Shown here in pieces: positions 48,400 to 61,371 of a DNA stretch of 64,000 nt. A program made the position numbers and the translations under genes. Source of the DNA: Theocolax elegans. Lineage: Eukaryota; Arthropoda; Insecta; Hymenoptera; Cerocephalidae. The notes beneath the pieces were generated by a model. That model searched no databases. It was not told the DNA's origin and saw only the letters and a program-made list of their open reading frames with translations. Each line of letters starts with the position of its first letter. Within the stretch, counting starts at the first letter, position 1. The stretch is from the NCBI GenBank assembly GCA_026168455.1, contig CM047428.1, positions 85,516,594 through 85,580,593 of the forward strand, given 5' to 3'.

Positions 48400-48970
48400 G
48401 TGGGAACAACAACAATAGTGTTAGAGGGTACCCCATATAAGAGATGTGGAATCTTGAAAAGTGATTCGTTCGATAAGGAAAAGATTGGATCGGTGTACCG
48501 GTCTCGGGATGTCTCGGGGTTATCTCGTGGCTTATCCGGCGCGAAAGTGACGTCGGAGACGTCGAGTACACTCACGTACGCGAGTAGGATACGCCGTCTC
48601 GATGCCTCAAGGATCAGGAGCCGCAGAGAAGCTGCTGCCGCTCCCGCTAGTGTTGGTGGTGGTAGTAGTGGTACTGCTGGTGCTGCTGTTGCTGCTGCTG
48701 CTCGAATCACACGCTCGAGAACGCCGAGCGATCTGTCGGATTTTGAGGTTAGCCGAAGAGGACTCGCCCGCGTAATCCAATATACCGGGGAGAATGCAAA
48801 TTTAATCGATCCAAGAGTGCGAGAGTGAGAGAGTGAGAGAGTGAGAGGAGGTTCTCTTGACTCGCGAGAGAACGAGGGAAGACCGGGAGAAGAGACGACT
48901 GCCAACCTATGAAACGCATCAACAGCTCCTCCGTGAAATTCTCATCCCCTACCAGCCACCTCATCTCCCT
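48400..48970. promoter_or_regulatory. CpG- and GCT/GGT-triplet-rich block, possible untranslated exon or promoter
   Basis: The block has high CpG density and a tract of imperfect GCT/GGT triplets (48630-48705), followed by (GAGAGAGT)n at about 48812-48848. It is open on both strands (142 codons plus, 223 codons minus), giving Ala/Gly- or Ala/Pro-rich translations without a known domain. Such composition is common in insect 5' untranslated exons, so a heph leader exon on the minus strand is plausible. That is an inference; a coding role on either strand is not supported. Confidence 0.25.
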
Positions 48971-51900
48971 TCCTACTTCCACCAGGTACCCTATTATTAT
49001 CGATATATGCGCTACGTCAAAGTCAAGTCGATGTGTGGAGCTTCAACCTACCGAGAGGATATCTTCCTTTCTCCCTACTTACTCCTAAATTAAACTCTAT
49101 CTTCGACCCTGTCGGATTTTATCCTCCAACTCGTTTATTATACCGTTTACACTTGAACCACTCCCATATTTCTAAACGACACTCTCTTTTCCTTTTCATT
49201 ACATTCATTTTCTCCATTTTTATTTTATTTTATTTTACTAATATTTCATTATTTTCATATTTATTCTGTATTTACTCGTTTCTTTGAACATTTTTTTTGT
49301 AAATTTGATAGGTTTAAGCAACTATTGTTGAGATAGTACGTGTAGTCCTTTACCTATATAATATTAGAAAATTAACTCGAAATAAAAAACGATCTAGTTT
49401 ATGCACGAGAAAAACATTACCATGACATAAAATACGTCTTCTTTTTTTATAACTTTTTTATAAATAGCATCTATTACATCTTTCTATTTTTTAATTTAGA
49501 AATATTAGATATATTCTAAGTACTTGTATCGAAAATTAGAAAACTTTATTTCGACAAATTAATATTTAACGCAAAAGTCAAAAAATAAATCAAATACTAC
49601 GTCGTCTTCTTCTTGAATAATTTAAACATAAATTCCAATCGATACAGGGAACGGCCAGCATCGAGTAAACTCGACAAAAACGAACTAATTAACCGCGATT
49701 AAATAATTACTATTTAATGAAGAAACTCGACAAATATGTTTGAATAAATAAAAGCTCAAAAAAGCGCAGTGACAAAAAGAATTCCACAAAAAAAGAAAAA
49801 ATAATAGAACTGGAAAGAGACTAAAAGTCAGGCTTACGAGAGGTCGACGGCCCGCTTTCGCTAGCAGTAGTCGTACACGCGTGTATAGAAAAAAAAGAAG
49901 AAGAGTAGTAGGAGCATGAAAAAAAGAGAGCGAGAACGAAGAGCAAAAGTGGAAAAGCGAGAGGGAGAAAGAGAGAGAGAGAGAGAGAGAGTCAGTTTTC
50001 AATCCAAGCGCATGCATATGCATGACGGAGGAGAGGCGCACTCGTCAACGACTTTTTTATGCGGTCCGCCAAAACTGAAGCGCGAGTGCGCAAAAGGATT
50101 TTCCCTCTCCCTCGTTCTCTGCCCTCGCAATGTCGAGACTAATGCACGGATTAATAAAAGAGGCGAGAAAAATTCTTTTTTTTTTTTTTTTGATAACCCA
50201 TCGTGTGCGTCTGACATGAAAACGATGTTCCGTTAATTGTATGGCAACTCGACTACCCTTGGTACCGAATTATTTTTTTGTGTTCACCATCTGCGGATGC
50301 TTGTTTAACTTAATCAATTTCCGGTGAAAGGTACCCTCGAGTAGCACGAGTCAGCCTTTCGTCAGACGCGTATTATTATTATTTCGAGCTACCGACCGGC
50401 ATCCTCGTCGTCGTTCAAGGATCTGACTTACTTTATCATTTTAATTGTTTTTTTCTTTATTTGGACAGATGGGTGCTTTGCGTTTACATCCAAAATAACC
50501 GTCAATAATTACATCGTAATAAATAATAAAAAACCGATGTTATTCTCGTACTGTTTTCTCGAAACTCTCAAAAGTTCTCGTTAAATAATGAACGTTGGAG
50601 TAAAGCGCAATTTATTGTAAAACGCAATCAATGATGAAAATAAAGTTCCGTGTTCTAACGCGCGCGCGCGTGTGTATCAATATATAACCATCAGAGTGCA
50701 CAAAGAGTAGGTGAATGGCTGTACAGAAAATAAGAGCAAAAAAAGAAGTAAAGAAAAAAAAATAAAGCTACTGGCCAGGTATTAAATGTAACCGTACGCG
50801 GTTGAGGAGATCTTGAGTAGTTTTCATTGCGTCCTTTCTTTCACGTTCGTCTCTTTTTTTCCTCGACCGCTAGTGAACTTTCGGTTTCGCTCTGGATCCG
50901 CTAATGACGTTCTTTCTAGCATATACTCGCTAAAAGAGTAACTACCGCCTTTTCTCTTTTCTACGATATACCAATTACATTCGCGCATTAGCAACGATGG
51001 ATTTTTTTAGCCCCGTATAGACCTTATTTTTTCTTTTTTTTTACCTTGAAACTTACATGTCCTTTCGAAAATTCGGAAACGATTTTCACGTTATTTCGAA
51101 TTATCATTAACTAGTAAAAATGGATTATAATTGGAATAAGCGGATTTACTCAAAAAGTATTTTCTACATTCAGACTTTTTCTATGAATATTCAACCTATC
51201 GTCGTTAAAAAAATTAGAGGATTTATAAATGAGAAACGGTGCAATAAATTTTAAATGAATATTGTTTTATTATGTTGGTTTTTATAAAATATGATAATAA
51301 CTAAACCGTTGATAATAGCTAATTAGTAAATTTTAATCTGATATTCAAATTTGATGATTGTTAATTACAAATTACAGACTGAGTTCCATACTAATAATGA
51401 ATTCATAGGTATATTCGTTTTGTTTCGCCAATAGAAATGTTAAATTCAACTATCACCTACCGTGTCCACTTCTTAAGATTCGAAATAAGAAAATAGAAAA
51501 GGAAAGTGCAAACTTAGTAAGCAATAACAAAAAGAAAGAAAACAAATGTGTCACGAATGCAAAGGTGGTCGTATTTATTATTCGATTTTTGACTATAGGA
51601 TCGAAATCGATATCTATTTTCAGTGAGGATTCAAGATCGTACGTGTACTTGACGTTAAGTATTCAAATGCGATCCGATGTCTGACACGGTATTTTTACGT
51701 TCCGCCTGAATTATGATAACGTCGTAGGAAACGAAGAAATTTTTTAGCATTCTTATTTCGAGCTTATCGAGGTTATTATAAATGGAATCAAGGATAACGA
51801 TCCGAACTAGAAATCGTAAGAATTTCGAGTTGACATACGTTATTTAGTAAATTTTTTCATTAAAAAAAATCACTTTTATTTACGGCGACGAACGAGATTT

Positions 51901-53114
51901 AAAAATTAATTTCGATAAAAAATGAAAAGAAAACCGTCAATTACATCAAATAAGTGATAAAAAAAATATAAATAATCGATGTTGATATCACTTGAGTAGG
52001 AAAAAATAAATGAGTCATCTCCTAACGATGGTCTCTATCTCATTAAATTGTTTTCGTCAAAACAGCCGCGCGCGTAATGGAGCTGACGCCACCACCTCGT
52101 AATTACGCGCATCGTGATTGTCCTCGCGCTCTTTCCTTCACCCTCTACTCTCCCCCCTCCTCCCCCTCCTCCCCATCCTCCCTTCTACTGCTCCCTTGTA
52201 AAATGCATTCTGTTCCGCTTTTTGTCAAGTTGAATGGCGAAAACAAAATGAAGGAGGAGAAGCTTGTGAATAGTAGAGGCGACCTCGTGAACTCACCCTC
52301 TAAGGGGAACACTGCACAATGTGTACCGCAAGAGGTTTGGCAAAAATATGGATGCGAAGAAAGACTGTGTGTGTGTGTGTGTGTGAACGTCGGTGCAAAA
52401 AATATACCAAAACATATGGTATACAAAGCGTAACGACCAAAGTCACTGAATTCGGCTGTATTATTCTTTTATTTTGATATTTAATATTGCAAATGCGTTT
52501 TTACCGATTCGACACAATTTTCAGAATTTAATGAATTAATAGTAAACGGATTGTAATTCAAAATTAAAAATTAGAAAAATTTTTACAATTTAACTAAAAT
52601 AAGTACGAAATAGGAATATAAAATACAGATTCGAAAGGTCGGAGTTTCTGGTTCTAGCCTAAGCCAATGCGATTATCTTCATTAGTGTATTTATTAGAAT
52701 GTTTCGCCAATAATGATGTCGAATCGACATACATATAATATTGATTAAAATTTTTAATTTATAAAGTAAAATACGCTTTAGAAGTAAGAACAAGGGTATT
52801 TCTAATTTTATGAAATCAGATATTTGAAACCTGAATTTTCTACTTTTTACTTTCTAACCTCTAAACTACAAAAAATGATGCAAAAATATTGAAAAATCGC
52901 TATTTCTGTACCAAAAATGAAAAATTCCATGAAAAGGTTTTACAAAAGTGAAACCTTCAAAATAAAATAATGATCTCTGAAAAATATAAAGTTTCGAGTT
53001 CTTATTTTCTTATTTATTTTATATTTATACATCGAATATTTAAATTTCTTTGCCTGAATTATTATTCTTAGAGGTTTTAGTATAGATATACTTGTTACTA
53101 GTTTTGATGATTTT
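48971..53114. other. Non-coding intronic sequence
   Basis: Contains a (GA)n tract at 49970-49991, a 16-T run at 50176-50191, an alternating (CG)n stretch at about 50659-50670, a CCT-rich block near 52150-52180 and (GT)n at 52366-52385. Otherwise AT-rich with nothing recognisable. Confidence 0.5.
49970..49991. repeat. (GA)n microsatellite
   Basis: About eleven GA units inside a longer purine-rich stretch. Confidence 0.9.
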
Positions 53115-53123
53115 TAAGAAAAT
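53115..53123. repeat. Target-site duplication at the 3' end of SINE copy 2
   Basis: TAAGAAAAT, matching 53381-53389. Nine bp of AT-rich sequence is weaker evidence than for copy 1. Confidence 0.6.
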
Positions 53124-53380
53124 CCCAACCGTCACGCTCGGGTTATACTCGTGAGGTTAGGAGAATATAGTAGGAAAACCTTCCACACGACGGCTGGTGT
53201 ATACAAAAATTCTGTCTAAGTGTTTCGGTCACATTGTATAGACTTAATTATCGAAACCGAAAGTTTTACCAATCCCGAAAGCCGCACTAAGACCTGATCA
53301 CGCATCTAAGTACTGACCACAGCAAAACTTGCGTAATCGTGGCGGAGGTGTGTATCTGTCACTCCGGCACCGTGTCGGTC
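53124..53380 (-). mobile_element. 5S rRNA-derived SINE, copy 2 (257 bp, diverged, shorter)
   Basis: Read on the minus strand from 53380 it starts GACCGACACGGTG and aligns along its length with copy 1: the shared head, ACAATGTGAC, then ACACCAGCC, GGTTTTCC and CATAACCC-like blocks in the same order. The stretch 53317-53296 (minus) reads GTCAGTACTTAGATGCGTGA, closer to the 5S rRNA box C region than copy 1 is. It is flanked by TAAGAAAAT at 53115-53123 and 53381-53389. It lacks the last third of copy 1, including the (AATA)n tail, so it is either a shorter subfamily or a 3'-deleted copy. Its divergence from copy 1 suggests an older insertion. Confidence 0.8.
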
Positions 53381-53389
53381 TAAGAAAAT
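53381..53389. repeat. Target-site duplication at the 5' end of SINE copy 2
   Basis: TAAGAAAAT immediately outside the GACCGACACGG head (minus strand), matching 53115-53123. Confidence 0.6.
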
Positions 53390-53542
53390 TGTCCATTTAA
53401 AACGCACGCATTAAAAATAAATAAGATTTGAAAATCGACAAAAATTTATCGCGTCCGAGATGCGATGTAAATATCGCGTGAAAATCGTTCATTTCCCAGT
53501 CAGCGAAACCCTTAACGACGGGTCGTAACGCACGAATAAGAC

Positions 53543-53588
53543 GAAGAGGAAGAAGAAGAAGAAGAAGAAGAAGAAAAAGAAGAAGAAG
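53543..53588. repeat. (GAA)n microsatellite
   Basis: About fifteen GAA units with one or two interruptions. Confidence 0.93.
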
Positions 53589-55064
53589 TAGAGGGAGTGT
53601 GGGGAGGAGTGCGCCAAGTGATACGCGGCAAGTCGTTCCAATCACCTCGAACGTAAATAGTACGAGTGTCCGAGGAGGAGTATATATACACGTATATACA
53701 TATACGTAGGGTAGGTGTAATTGGCACGTACTCGAGTACTTTCCGAGGGTGTGTGTAGCAGACCCATATTTACGATGTTACGGATCAAAGGTAGTGACGG
53801 TCGTAAGGTAAGCCAGAAAATAACATTAAACGACACCTCGCCCTCTCTCTCTCTCTCCCTCTCTTTAACGTACCTCGGCCGATTCAAACGAGCGATGCGC
53901 ACCCGGAACAACTCGAATGCAAAGAGCTTTTCCCGCTCGCTCGGGTTTATCAAGAGCTTTGACGTATTATACACCATCAAGCACGCCGAGTATGCATGTG
54001 TACATAAATATACATACCCGAGTGGGTTAATTAAGGGGATACTCATACGGGCCTGATTTATCTCGATCCTCGTTTTTAACTCGAAATTTCGAGTCCAAAG
54101 GTTTACCCGGGAAAGAGGAAAAAAGGTAGGTGTGTACCAGAGCGATTCGAAAGAAAGAGAGAGAGAGAGTGACCTTTTTGGCATTATCGGTTACATCTAT
54201 CGGTCCTCCTCGCCGGTCGCTCATTTCATATTTCAATCGTTTATTTACGCGAAAATAGTGTGAAAAATAAAATAATAATGTTAAACGGTATAGGCTGACT
54301 GTAATACGGATAAGGAACGCTTCAACTTGTCGGGAACTGTCGAATTGGGGTTTTTACTCGAAAATAATGAAGCCGCACACTCAATTGAGTAAACCATTGG
54401 CCTGAAACGTAATAATAGTTAGAAGGAAAAAAACGAGCGAACAAGGGAGAAAAAAAGGAACGGGCTCGTAAACGTCGGTGAGAGAGAAGAGCGATAAATG
54501 TACACACTCTTCGTATAGGCGAACATAAACTTTCGGGCTAAGAGAGGGAGAGAGAGGGAGAGAGAGAGAGAAAGAGAGTTTCACAAGTACATAAAATGAG
54601 TTGCAGCAACATCGAACAGTCCCTCGTTCGCGAAAAGATTAAATCGCTTTCAACTGAAATTCACGACAAATGGACCAACTAAGAAAAAAAAGAAATATAT
54701 ACACGTATATATATATATGTATATAAAAGAATCACAGTAACTCGGGAAGGATTGTTAAAATCGAAGCGCAACAATCGAGTAGGAACGGTATTAAGGAGAG
54801 AGGGGCACCAAAGTTTATACCCCGAGAATTTTCGTAGTGTGCGTAGGGACGACGGTGGCATCGGTTTTGCGAGTCTAACTTTAATTGAATTTAAATTGAA
54901 TTTAAAATATTAATATTGCGAGCGCGTATCATGCGGGCATTACGTATAACCGAGAGGAGCTTGGAAATTCTCTTTCTCTCCCTCTCTCCCTCTCGCTTTT
55001 GAGCTCCACTGCCACTCTATCACGCCCCATCGCCTCCGGCTTTTACAGTTTCCCCTCTTTTTCC

Positions 55065-55102
55065 CTCCCGCCTCCCGCCTCCCGCCTCCCCCTCCCCCTT
55101 CC
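55065..55102. repeat. (CCTCCCG)n minisatellite
   Basis: About three CCTCCCG units running into CCTCCC units. Confidence 0.85.
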
Positions 55103-56195
55103 CACCTCACTCTTTCTCCGGTACCTGGCTATTTATCTACCTCTTTTTCTTATATATTCAACGACTACTTTTTAACATTTTCACCACAAAAATAAACTCC
55201 CTATTTTACCGCGAGATTTATCAATGGCTTTCTCGGTCTGGTTGTGCGTGTACGAAACGCTTTGTTATTATAAATTTGTCTAGGTAATCTATCTTAAGGA
55301 AATCTTGAATCTTCAAAATTTGTATTTATATTTACTTAAAATAAAAAACAATTCGAGAAGCACTTTTATTTGCTCTTGATATCACCTAGATATAATAATT
55401 AAAGCTTGACTCATTTTTTATGAAACGATTTAAACATAATTATTTCGATAAACAAATTCTACAAACTTCTCCTACATCGTCTAATCGTAATTAGTTAGAA
55501 TTTTTAGGCTTTTAAAGGTAGACCCCTTTAATGTAATAAATATCGTATCTCGGAGATGGCGAACACTGCCTGTCATTTATTTTAGTTTGTCATTTACAAA
55601 AGAAAGTATATTTTTAAAACTTTTTCATCGTGTGATCTTTATACTTACTTTAATCAGTAATGTATGAAATTTTAGTTTTTTAAAATAAGTTTTTTACCGA
55701 TAAATTTGCGCACACGGTATTGTTTACATAAAATTATTTTTTCTATAAAAAGTTACAAAGCTTCTTTTACAAGTTTGAAATTTCATTGTGATATTGTGTA
55801 GCTTTTAAAATACAACATTATAAATACCAATTTCTAATTGATTGAAAAATAAATCTCTAAACTCTTGTTAATGAAAATCTGTGTTTAACGATTTATAAAT
55901 ATTTTTTCCTCGAACGTTCTTTTTTTATAATTAAAAATTCAACGCGATTAACTTTCGATATTCGTAATTGAGCGCACCGTTCAGAAGACGATTAACCAAA
56001 TACGCAAGAATCATTAACAAGAAACGCTCCGAAATGGGATGACACACAATACACCGTCCAGAGGAAAGGATAATAAAAACGCGCACAAAAAAATACAAAC
56101 GAATGAACGAACAACAGCATCCTATCTGGTATCGTAAAAACATGCCCGTTAAAATTAGCAATTCAATTTCGATTATCGAGTTTTGAAAAGTTCCA

Positions 56196-56268
<73 letters not shown>
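56196..56268. repeat. (GA)n microsatellite, about 73 bp
   Basis: Almost perfect GA run; on the minus strand, that of heph, it is (CT)n. Confidence 0.95.
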
Positions 56269-56269
<1 letters not shown>

Positions 56270-56517
56270 GATTTAACAATGTACCCGCGTAATTACCCGC
56301 GTATAGCGTCGATAATTTTCCTGGCTTAATTGTAATTTGTATCTGCCTGTTTATATTTCTTTTTACGCACACATTGCGCACCGCCGCCGCCACCCTCTGC
56401 CAAGGATAAAAGAGAAAGAGGGAGGAAATGCGGGGGGGGGGCGAGAGAGAGAGAGCAAGTCCCTCGGTAAATTACCGCACGACCACGATTATATAACGCG
56501 GGTGAATTTAAGCTCTT

Positions 56518-56531
56518 TATATATGTGTGTA

Positions 56532-56562
<31 letters not shown>

Positions 56563-56564
56563 GT
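56518..56564. repeat. (TG)n-(TA)n compound microsatellite
   Basis: TG units followed by TA units with one interruption. Confidence 0.92.
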
Positions 56565-57285
56565 AGGAGAGAGGCCGTGGTTCCTTTCTACCGGACGCGC
56601 GGTAAATTAATTAATTAACTAATTAATTAAAATCGAGCGCTCTAAACACTTGTTATCCATGACCGACTTTACCCGCCGGTGATGGTGGTAGTGGTGGTAG
56701 TTGTGGCGTTTAAGCGCAAACCTACTCAGAGGACTTGCTTGCTTTTACGCTCTCTCGTGTTTAACGGGCTTTGTATACTCTCTCCCCCTCTCCCTTTCTT
56801 TCTCTTCCGTCCTCTCTTTCAAACAGTCTACATTTCTTTTTGTCTACGTTTTACAGACACTCCCCCTCTCTTTCTCTGTCTTTTTTCTTTAAAGACCTGC
56901 AATTAGCTCCTCACCCGTACCTTCGTAAACAATACCTTTTCACTGTTATAAAAGAAAGTCGGTATAATGCGCGAGACTTCAATACTTTAATCTAATAAAT
57001 TGTTCGGACGTATCAAACCAGTCATTATTGAAACATTACCGTTTCTCTAACGATACAATTGATTCGTACTAAATGAGCGCAGAATTACAATATTCTAGAA
57101 AACAGTTAATATTTTAAATAAATGAAGTAAAATATTAAGCGGATTGTAGCAATTTTAATTTTTAGAGAAACGAGGCTTTATTTTCCTTCAAATGTAACCA
57201 AGAAAAAAATTTCAAAATATCTCGATCTCTACTTTGTGCCTGACTCCACGTAGTTTATATCACTTGCTGCTTGAGAACGCTCCGT

Positions 57286-57309
57286 ATCTCTCTCTCTCTC
57301 TCTCTCTCT
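57286..57309. repeat. (CT)n microsatellite
   Basis: About twelve CT units. Confidence 0.93.
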
Positions 57310-59099
57310 TTATTTTACTTGCTTATATTTATATTTATTATTTATTTATATTGTTTTTGACCCCAGTGACTCAATAAATTATCTATCTATCTCTCTTTCG
57401 ACTACTAGCAATGAAATACAAACATTTAGTTTATCGGTTAAAATATTAGAAACTAAAAAAATTTTGACTGTAAAAAAAATACCAATTAAATACCATTTTT
57501 GTAAATGTAAGATTAAGTCACTTGGCAAAGGGTGTACAAACAGACAGAAAATATTTTGCATGTAAGAATTTACAAATTTTTCAGGTTAAATCAGAATTAC
57601 CGCAAACTCTACGGTTACCTAGTATTTTAAGTAGAATTCCAAATAAAATTATTTAGTTGGTAACGTTAATTAAAAGATTGTAAAATCCGAGCTGTAAGAT
57701 AAGATATTTATAATTGCTATATAACTAAATATGAGCTATTTTTAAAGTAATATAAATATTTTTACATTTTAACATTAATTATAATATATTATTAGTAATC
57801 TAATTTATTTACTATTTATTAATTTATATCTAATTGAAATGTTTATTAAAAACATAAATATTATTTTGTATATTTTAGCATTTAATAAATATTTAATTAA
57901 CTTAAATACGATAGATTGGACTATATTTTGTTTATAATGAAATATTTAGGAAAGAAAAATATTTTATCACCACAGATGGTTCACACAATTCCAAGAATTC
58001 GAATAAAAATTGATAAAGCCAATAAAAAAATGTTATCAAAAAAATTTTTTTATTTTAAAAAAAAAGATAATAATATACGGGAATTTTATTTTTTTATCTC
58101 GTAAAGGACGAATTACAAGAGGTTTCTTACATATGATTATACGGATAAATCTACACGTCGAGTATTATATGCGTACGCAAGAGGACGACGCGGTATGAAA
58201 AAAAGACAGAATCCCTGGGAGTTTACGACGTGTCACGCAGCCTTGAACATACGTTAAGTTGGCTCGCGAAGCACGACGACGAGTTTTCGCTTCGTTTCTC
58301 TTATCCGCGGTTTATATGTCGTGACGCACGTAAAGGACCTTGCCAACCTTTTTTTTCTCTCGATTTGCGATTATCATTTGTAGCTGTGTAAACCTTGTAA
58401 GCTTCGTGTAAATTAATCTTATTTTATACAAGCATCGTTATGTATTAATTAGTAAGATGATTACTTTTTTCGTTTACTACGCGACAGTCTGTCGTAATTC
58501 TATTTTTTATTTCAGATACGTGTACTCTAAACTCTAAAGGATAGTAATTGGCGCTTAACAAATGTGGAAAAAGTTGCTTATGTAAAGTATAAAGTTTGAA
58601 GTATTTATTTCGAAAAGTAGAAATAAAAGATTTCTATATATTTAAAAAATGTACATATTTCAAGCTTTCTATTTTACACGAAAATTAAGATTCCCTTCCG
58701 GGGTTTAACGTGATGTCGGACTCAAGCTACACATATCTACACCTTCCAACATAAGAATTATGTCGGAAATATTGAATTAAAAATTTGAAGAAAATTCATA
58801 TGGGCAGGTTAAAACCAAAGCGAGGGCATGACGTTTTGATTTTTTAAGAAAAAATACATTTGTTAATAATAGTTGAATAAACAATTTTCGGTCGGTAATT
58901 ATTAGTCTAAAATGGCATGAATACGAAGATATATGGTGAATATATTCAGTTGGAATAGACGCGTGGAACTGTAGAGTAAATCCAGGCTTGCGTTTAAAGT
59001 GTATTATTCACGTAAACGAAGGTAGATAAAGAATTAAAACTCGGTGGGCATAAAGGTGGTAAATAAAATAGCGCTCTCGAGACGGCATTAGAGGGGAAA

Positions 59100-60000
59100 A
59101 CCATTAAACCGAATTAGGCACGTCGCGAGCGATTACGTTGTCAAGCAAGTCTCGCGGAGAGTGAGCAAGAGAGAGATGCATTTTAGGGAGAGGGAGAGGG
59201 AGAGGGAGAGGAAGAGCATCACCGAGGTAGGCAAACAGACGGCTAAACTGCGCTCGGTCTCTCCCGTCTATTCAGGGAAATGCGAGTTTCCGGGGTGCAG
59301 GACGCGAGCCTCGGTCATCCCCCGCGGGCATCGCTCCTCCTCCTCCTCCTCCTCCTCCTCCTCCTCCTCCAGCGTCCGCTCCCTCGGCTTTCTCCTGTAG
59401 CGCAGTTGCTTTGATTTGCCAAGTTTCCGGTAAGTTAGTTACGCGACTACAAGAGAACCCCGCCGCTGGGCTATCCACCACGCGAATTATGAATGTCTAT
59501 ACGCGGAACGAGGCAGAAGCCACGAGAGGAGCCAACCTCCCCTTCTCTCGACTCGTCGACCAACCACCGTGGAAACTTTATAGCGCCCAAGGAGACGCGA
59601 CCTCCTCCCCTTCTTGTCCATCTCCCTACATCCGCAAACTTTTTCTTTTTATCCATATATATCCGTCGTTGACGACTCGACTTGCTTCGATCACCGTGCA
59701 CCAAACACTTGACGCATATCTCTATATTCACGGGTACTCGTTAGAATAATACTCTCGACGCGTGTTTACAGAAAAGCATTTGCAAACAAAAGTTTCGAGT
59801 AAATAGATTGTTGAGCGCGTTGCAACGTTACGAAAATGCGTTCCCAACTTTTCGAGGGAACATTACGTATTCCTAACGAAACACGCCACAATCGTATCTC
59901 ACGTAAAGCGAGTTACACATTCACTCTTATTTCAAACGGGTTTATTTACGCGCGCTCAAAGAACAATCGTTCCAACGGGTGAGCGTGTACGAACAAACCG
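59100..60000. promoter_or_regulatory. CpG-rich region with GGGAGA and CTC arrays, possible promoter or 5' exon
   Basis: About 900 bp of CpG-rich sequence with a (GGGAGA)n array (59185-59216) and a CTC array (59333-59370). On the plus strand TTTCCG|GTAAGTT near 59430 resembles a splice donor. Frames on both strands give poly-Ser or poly-Gly from the CTC/GGA array and no known domain. It could be a 5' exon or promoter of heph or of a nested gene; the sequence alone does not decide. Confidence 0.25.
59333..59370. repeat. (CTC)n microsatellite
   Basis: About twelve CTC units in a CpG-rich block. Confidence 0.95.
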
Positions 60001-61347
60001 ACCAGGGAACACACTTCGTACCAAATTATCGACTACCTTGAACACGACGGACGGAAAAAGAGAAGAGATGATAAAAAAAGGAACGTTCTTTGGAAGTTGA
60101 TGCGTCGCCGCGATAAAGGAATTCACGTATTCCTCTCCCGGCGGTTAAAACCGGCAAAAGAGACAAAAGTGAGAAACTGGAGCGTGAAATCCAGCATGAC
60201 GATAGCTTTAGAGGACGTTTTCGCGAGAGATTAGCCCGTCCAAGTCGGTTAATTTGACTACCGAGAGTAATTAATGGCCGTGCGAGTCACTCTAGACGGA
60301 ATATTAAATTATGACAAATTAAAGATTCATGCACGAGTATTCACGTCGATTTACCGTGTGCACGTGTCGAGACTTTATAACGACTCAAGCGTTTGCGAGG
60401 ATAATTGAAAAATTTTCAACTGTTGGTTTATGACGCATCGATACTCAACGATACTTCTTTGAACGATGAAGATGTCGTTGCCGAATAAACATAAGGTACA
60501 CCACCGAAAAGAGCTTTCTATAATTTGATCGTACGTTGAAGTTTGTGCACACAGATAGGAAAAAAAGAGTTAAAATAACCCGAATGTTTATGGTAAAAAG
60601 TTGCTACGTACGGTCGTATCAGAATTGTAAGAAATACTAAGGATCAAATAATGAAATTTTAACCATATTCGGTAGTTAATTTTCACGTAGAAGGATTTTC
60701 ACGCTGATGTTGCAATGTATATCCAGATCAATTAGATATAATTTAGAAAAATTATCTCTCTATGTACGACTCGGGAATATTTGTTAAAAAATGACCGACT
60801 AATTTTTTCATTCGTGCGCGAGGTTAATACGTACGCGCGTATACCGCTAATTTTCCGAAAATCCAACGGGCCGTTTGATCCCTTGTCCAGAGAATCTGCC
60901 GTCACTGTTGCAACATGTGCGTTGTGAATACTCCCTCCCGCATTACAAAGTTGTTGCCCATTATGCAAAATACTCGCATCTCTCTCTCGCGCTCTCTCCC
61001 GCTCTCTCTCTCTCCCTTGCTACCTGTTTGCGCGTGCTCCACTGTGTGTCGTATTCAGTGCTTTACACCACATTTTCCTCCATCAAAATGTATTTTTCGA
61101 CCATTACACATACACTTTTCTTGTTGTTTCTTTTACTACTACACCCCCCGCTTTGCGTGGACTTGAACTGCACAAAGTTACGCGGCAATGTAAATAACGT
61201 TTTTAATTTGAGGAGATTTTAACGTTCATTATAACGAAATATCCGTTTTAATTGTACACAATTTTTCATTACCGTGTTTCGATGCGTCGACAGAGATTTA
61301 CACGAAAATTTAAACGGCTGCTGCTCGTTTCTATTCAAGCGCGATCT

Positions 61348-61371
61348 TTTATTATTATTATTATTATTATT
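61348..61371. repeat. (TTA)n microsatellite
   Basis: About eight TTA units. Confidence 0.92.

Larger units (their letters stand above)
53390..59099. other. Non-coding intronic sequence with dense simple repeats
   Basis: Includes (GAA)n 53543-53588, a GA-rich tract 54542-54579, (CCTCCCG)n 55065-55102, (GA)n 56196-56268, (TG)n/(TA)n 56518-56564, (ATTA)n 56604-56630 and (CT)n 57286-57309. Region 57560-58190 is extremely AT-rich. The 180-codon minus frame at 53642-54184 is repeat-driven. No gene recognised. Confidence 0.5.

Noticed and set aside
53642..54184. 180-codon minus-strand frame
   Set aside because: Contains Ser-Leu and Arg-Glu runs from GA/CT microsatellites and overlaps an equally open plus-strand frame; nothing protein-like.
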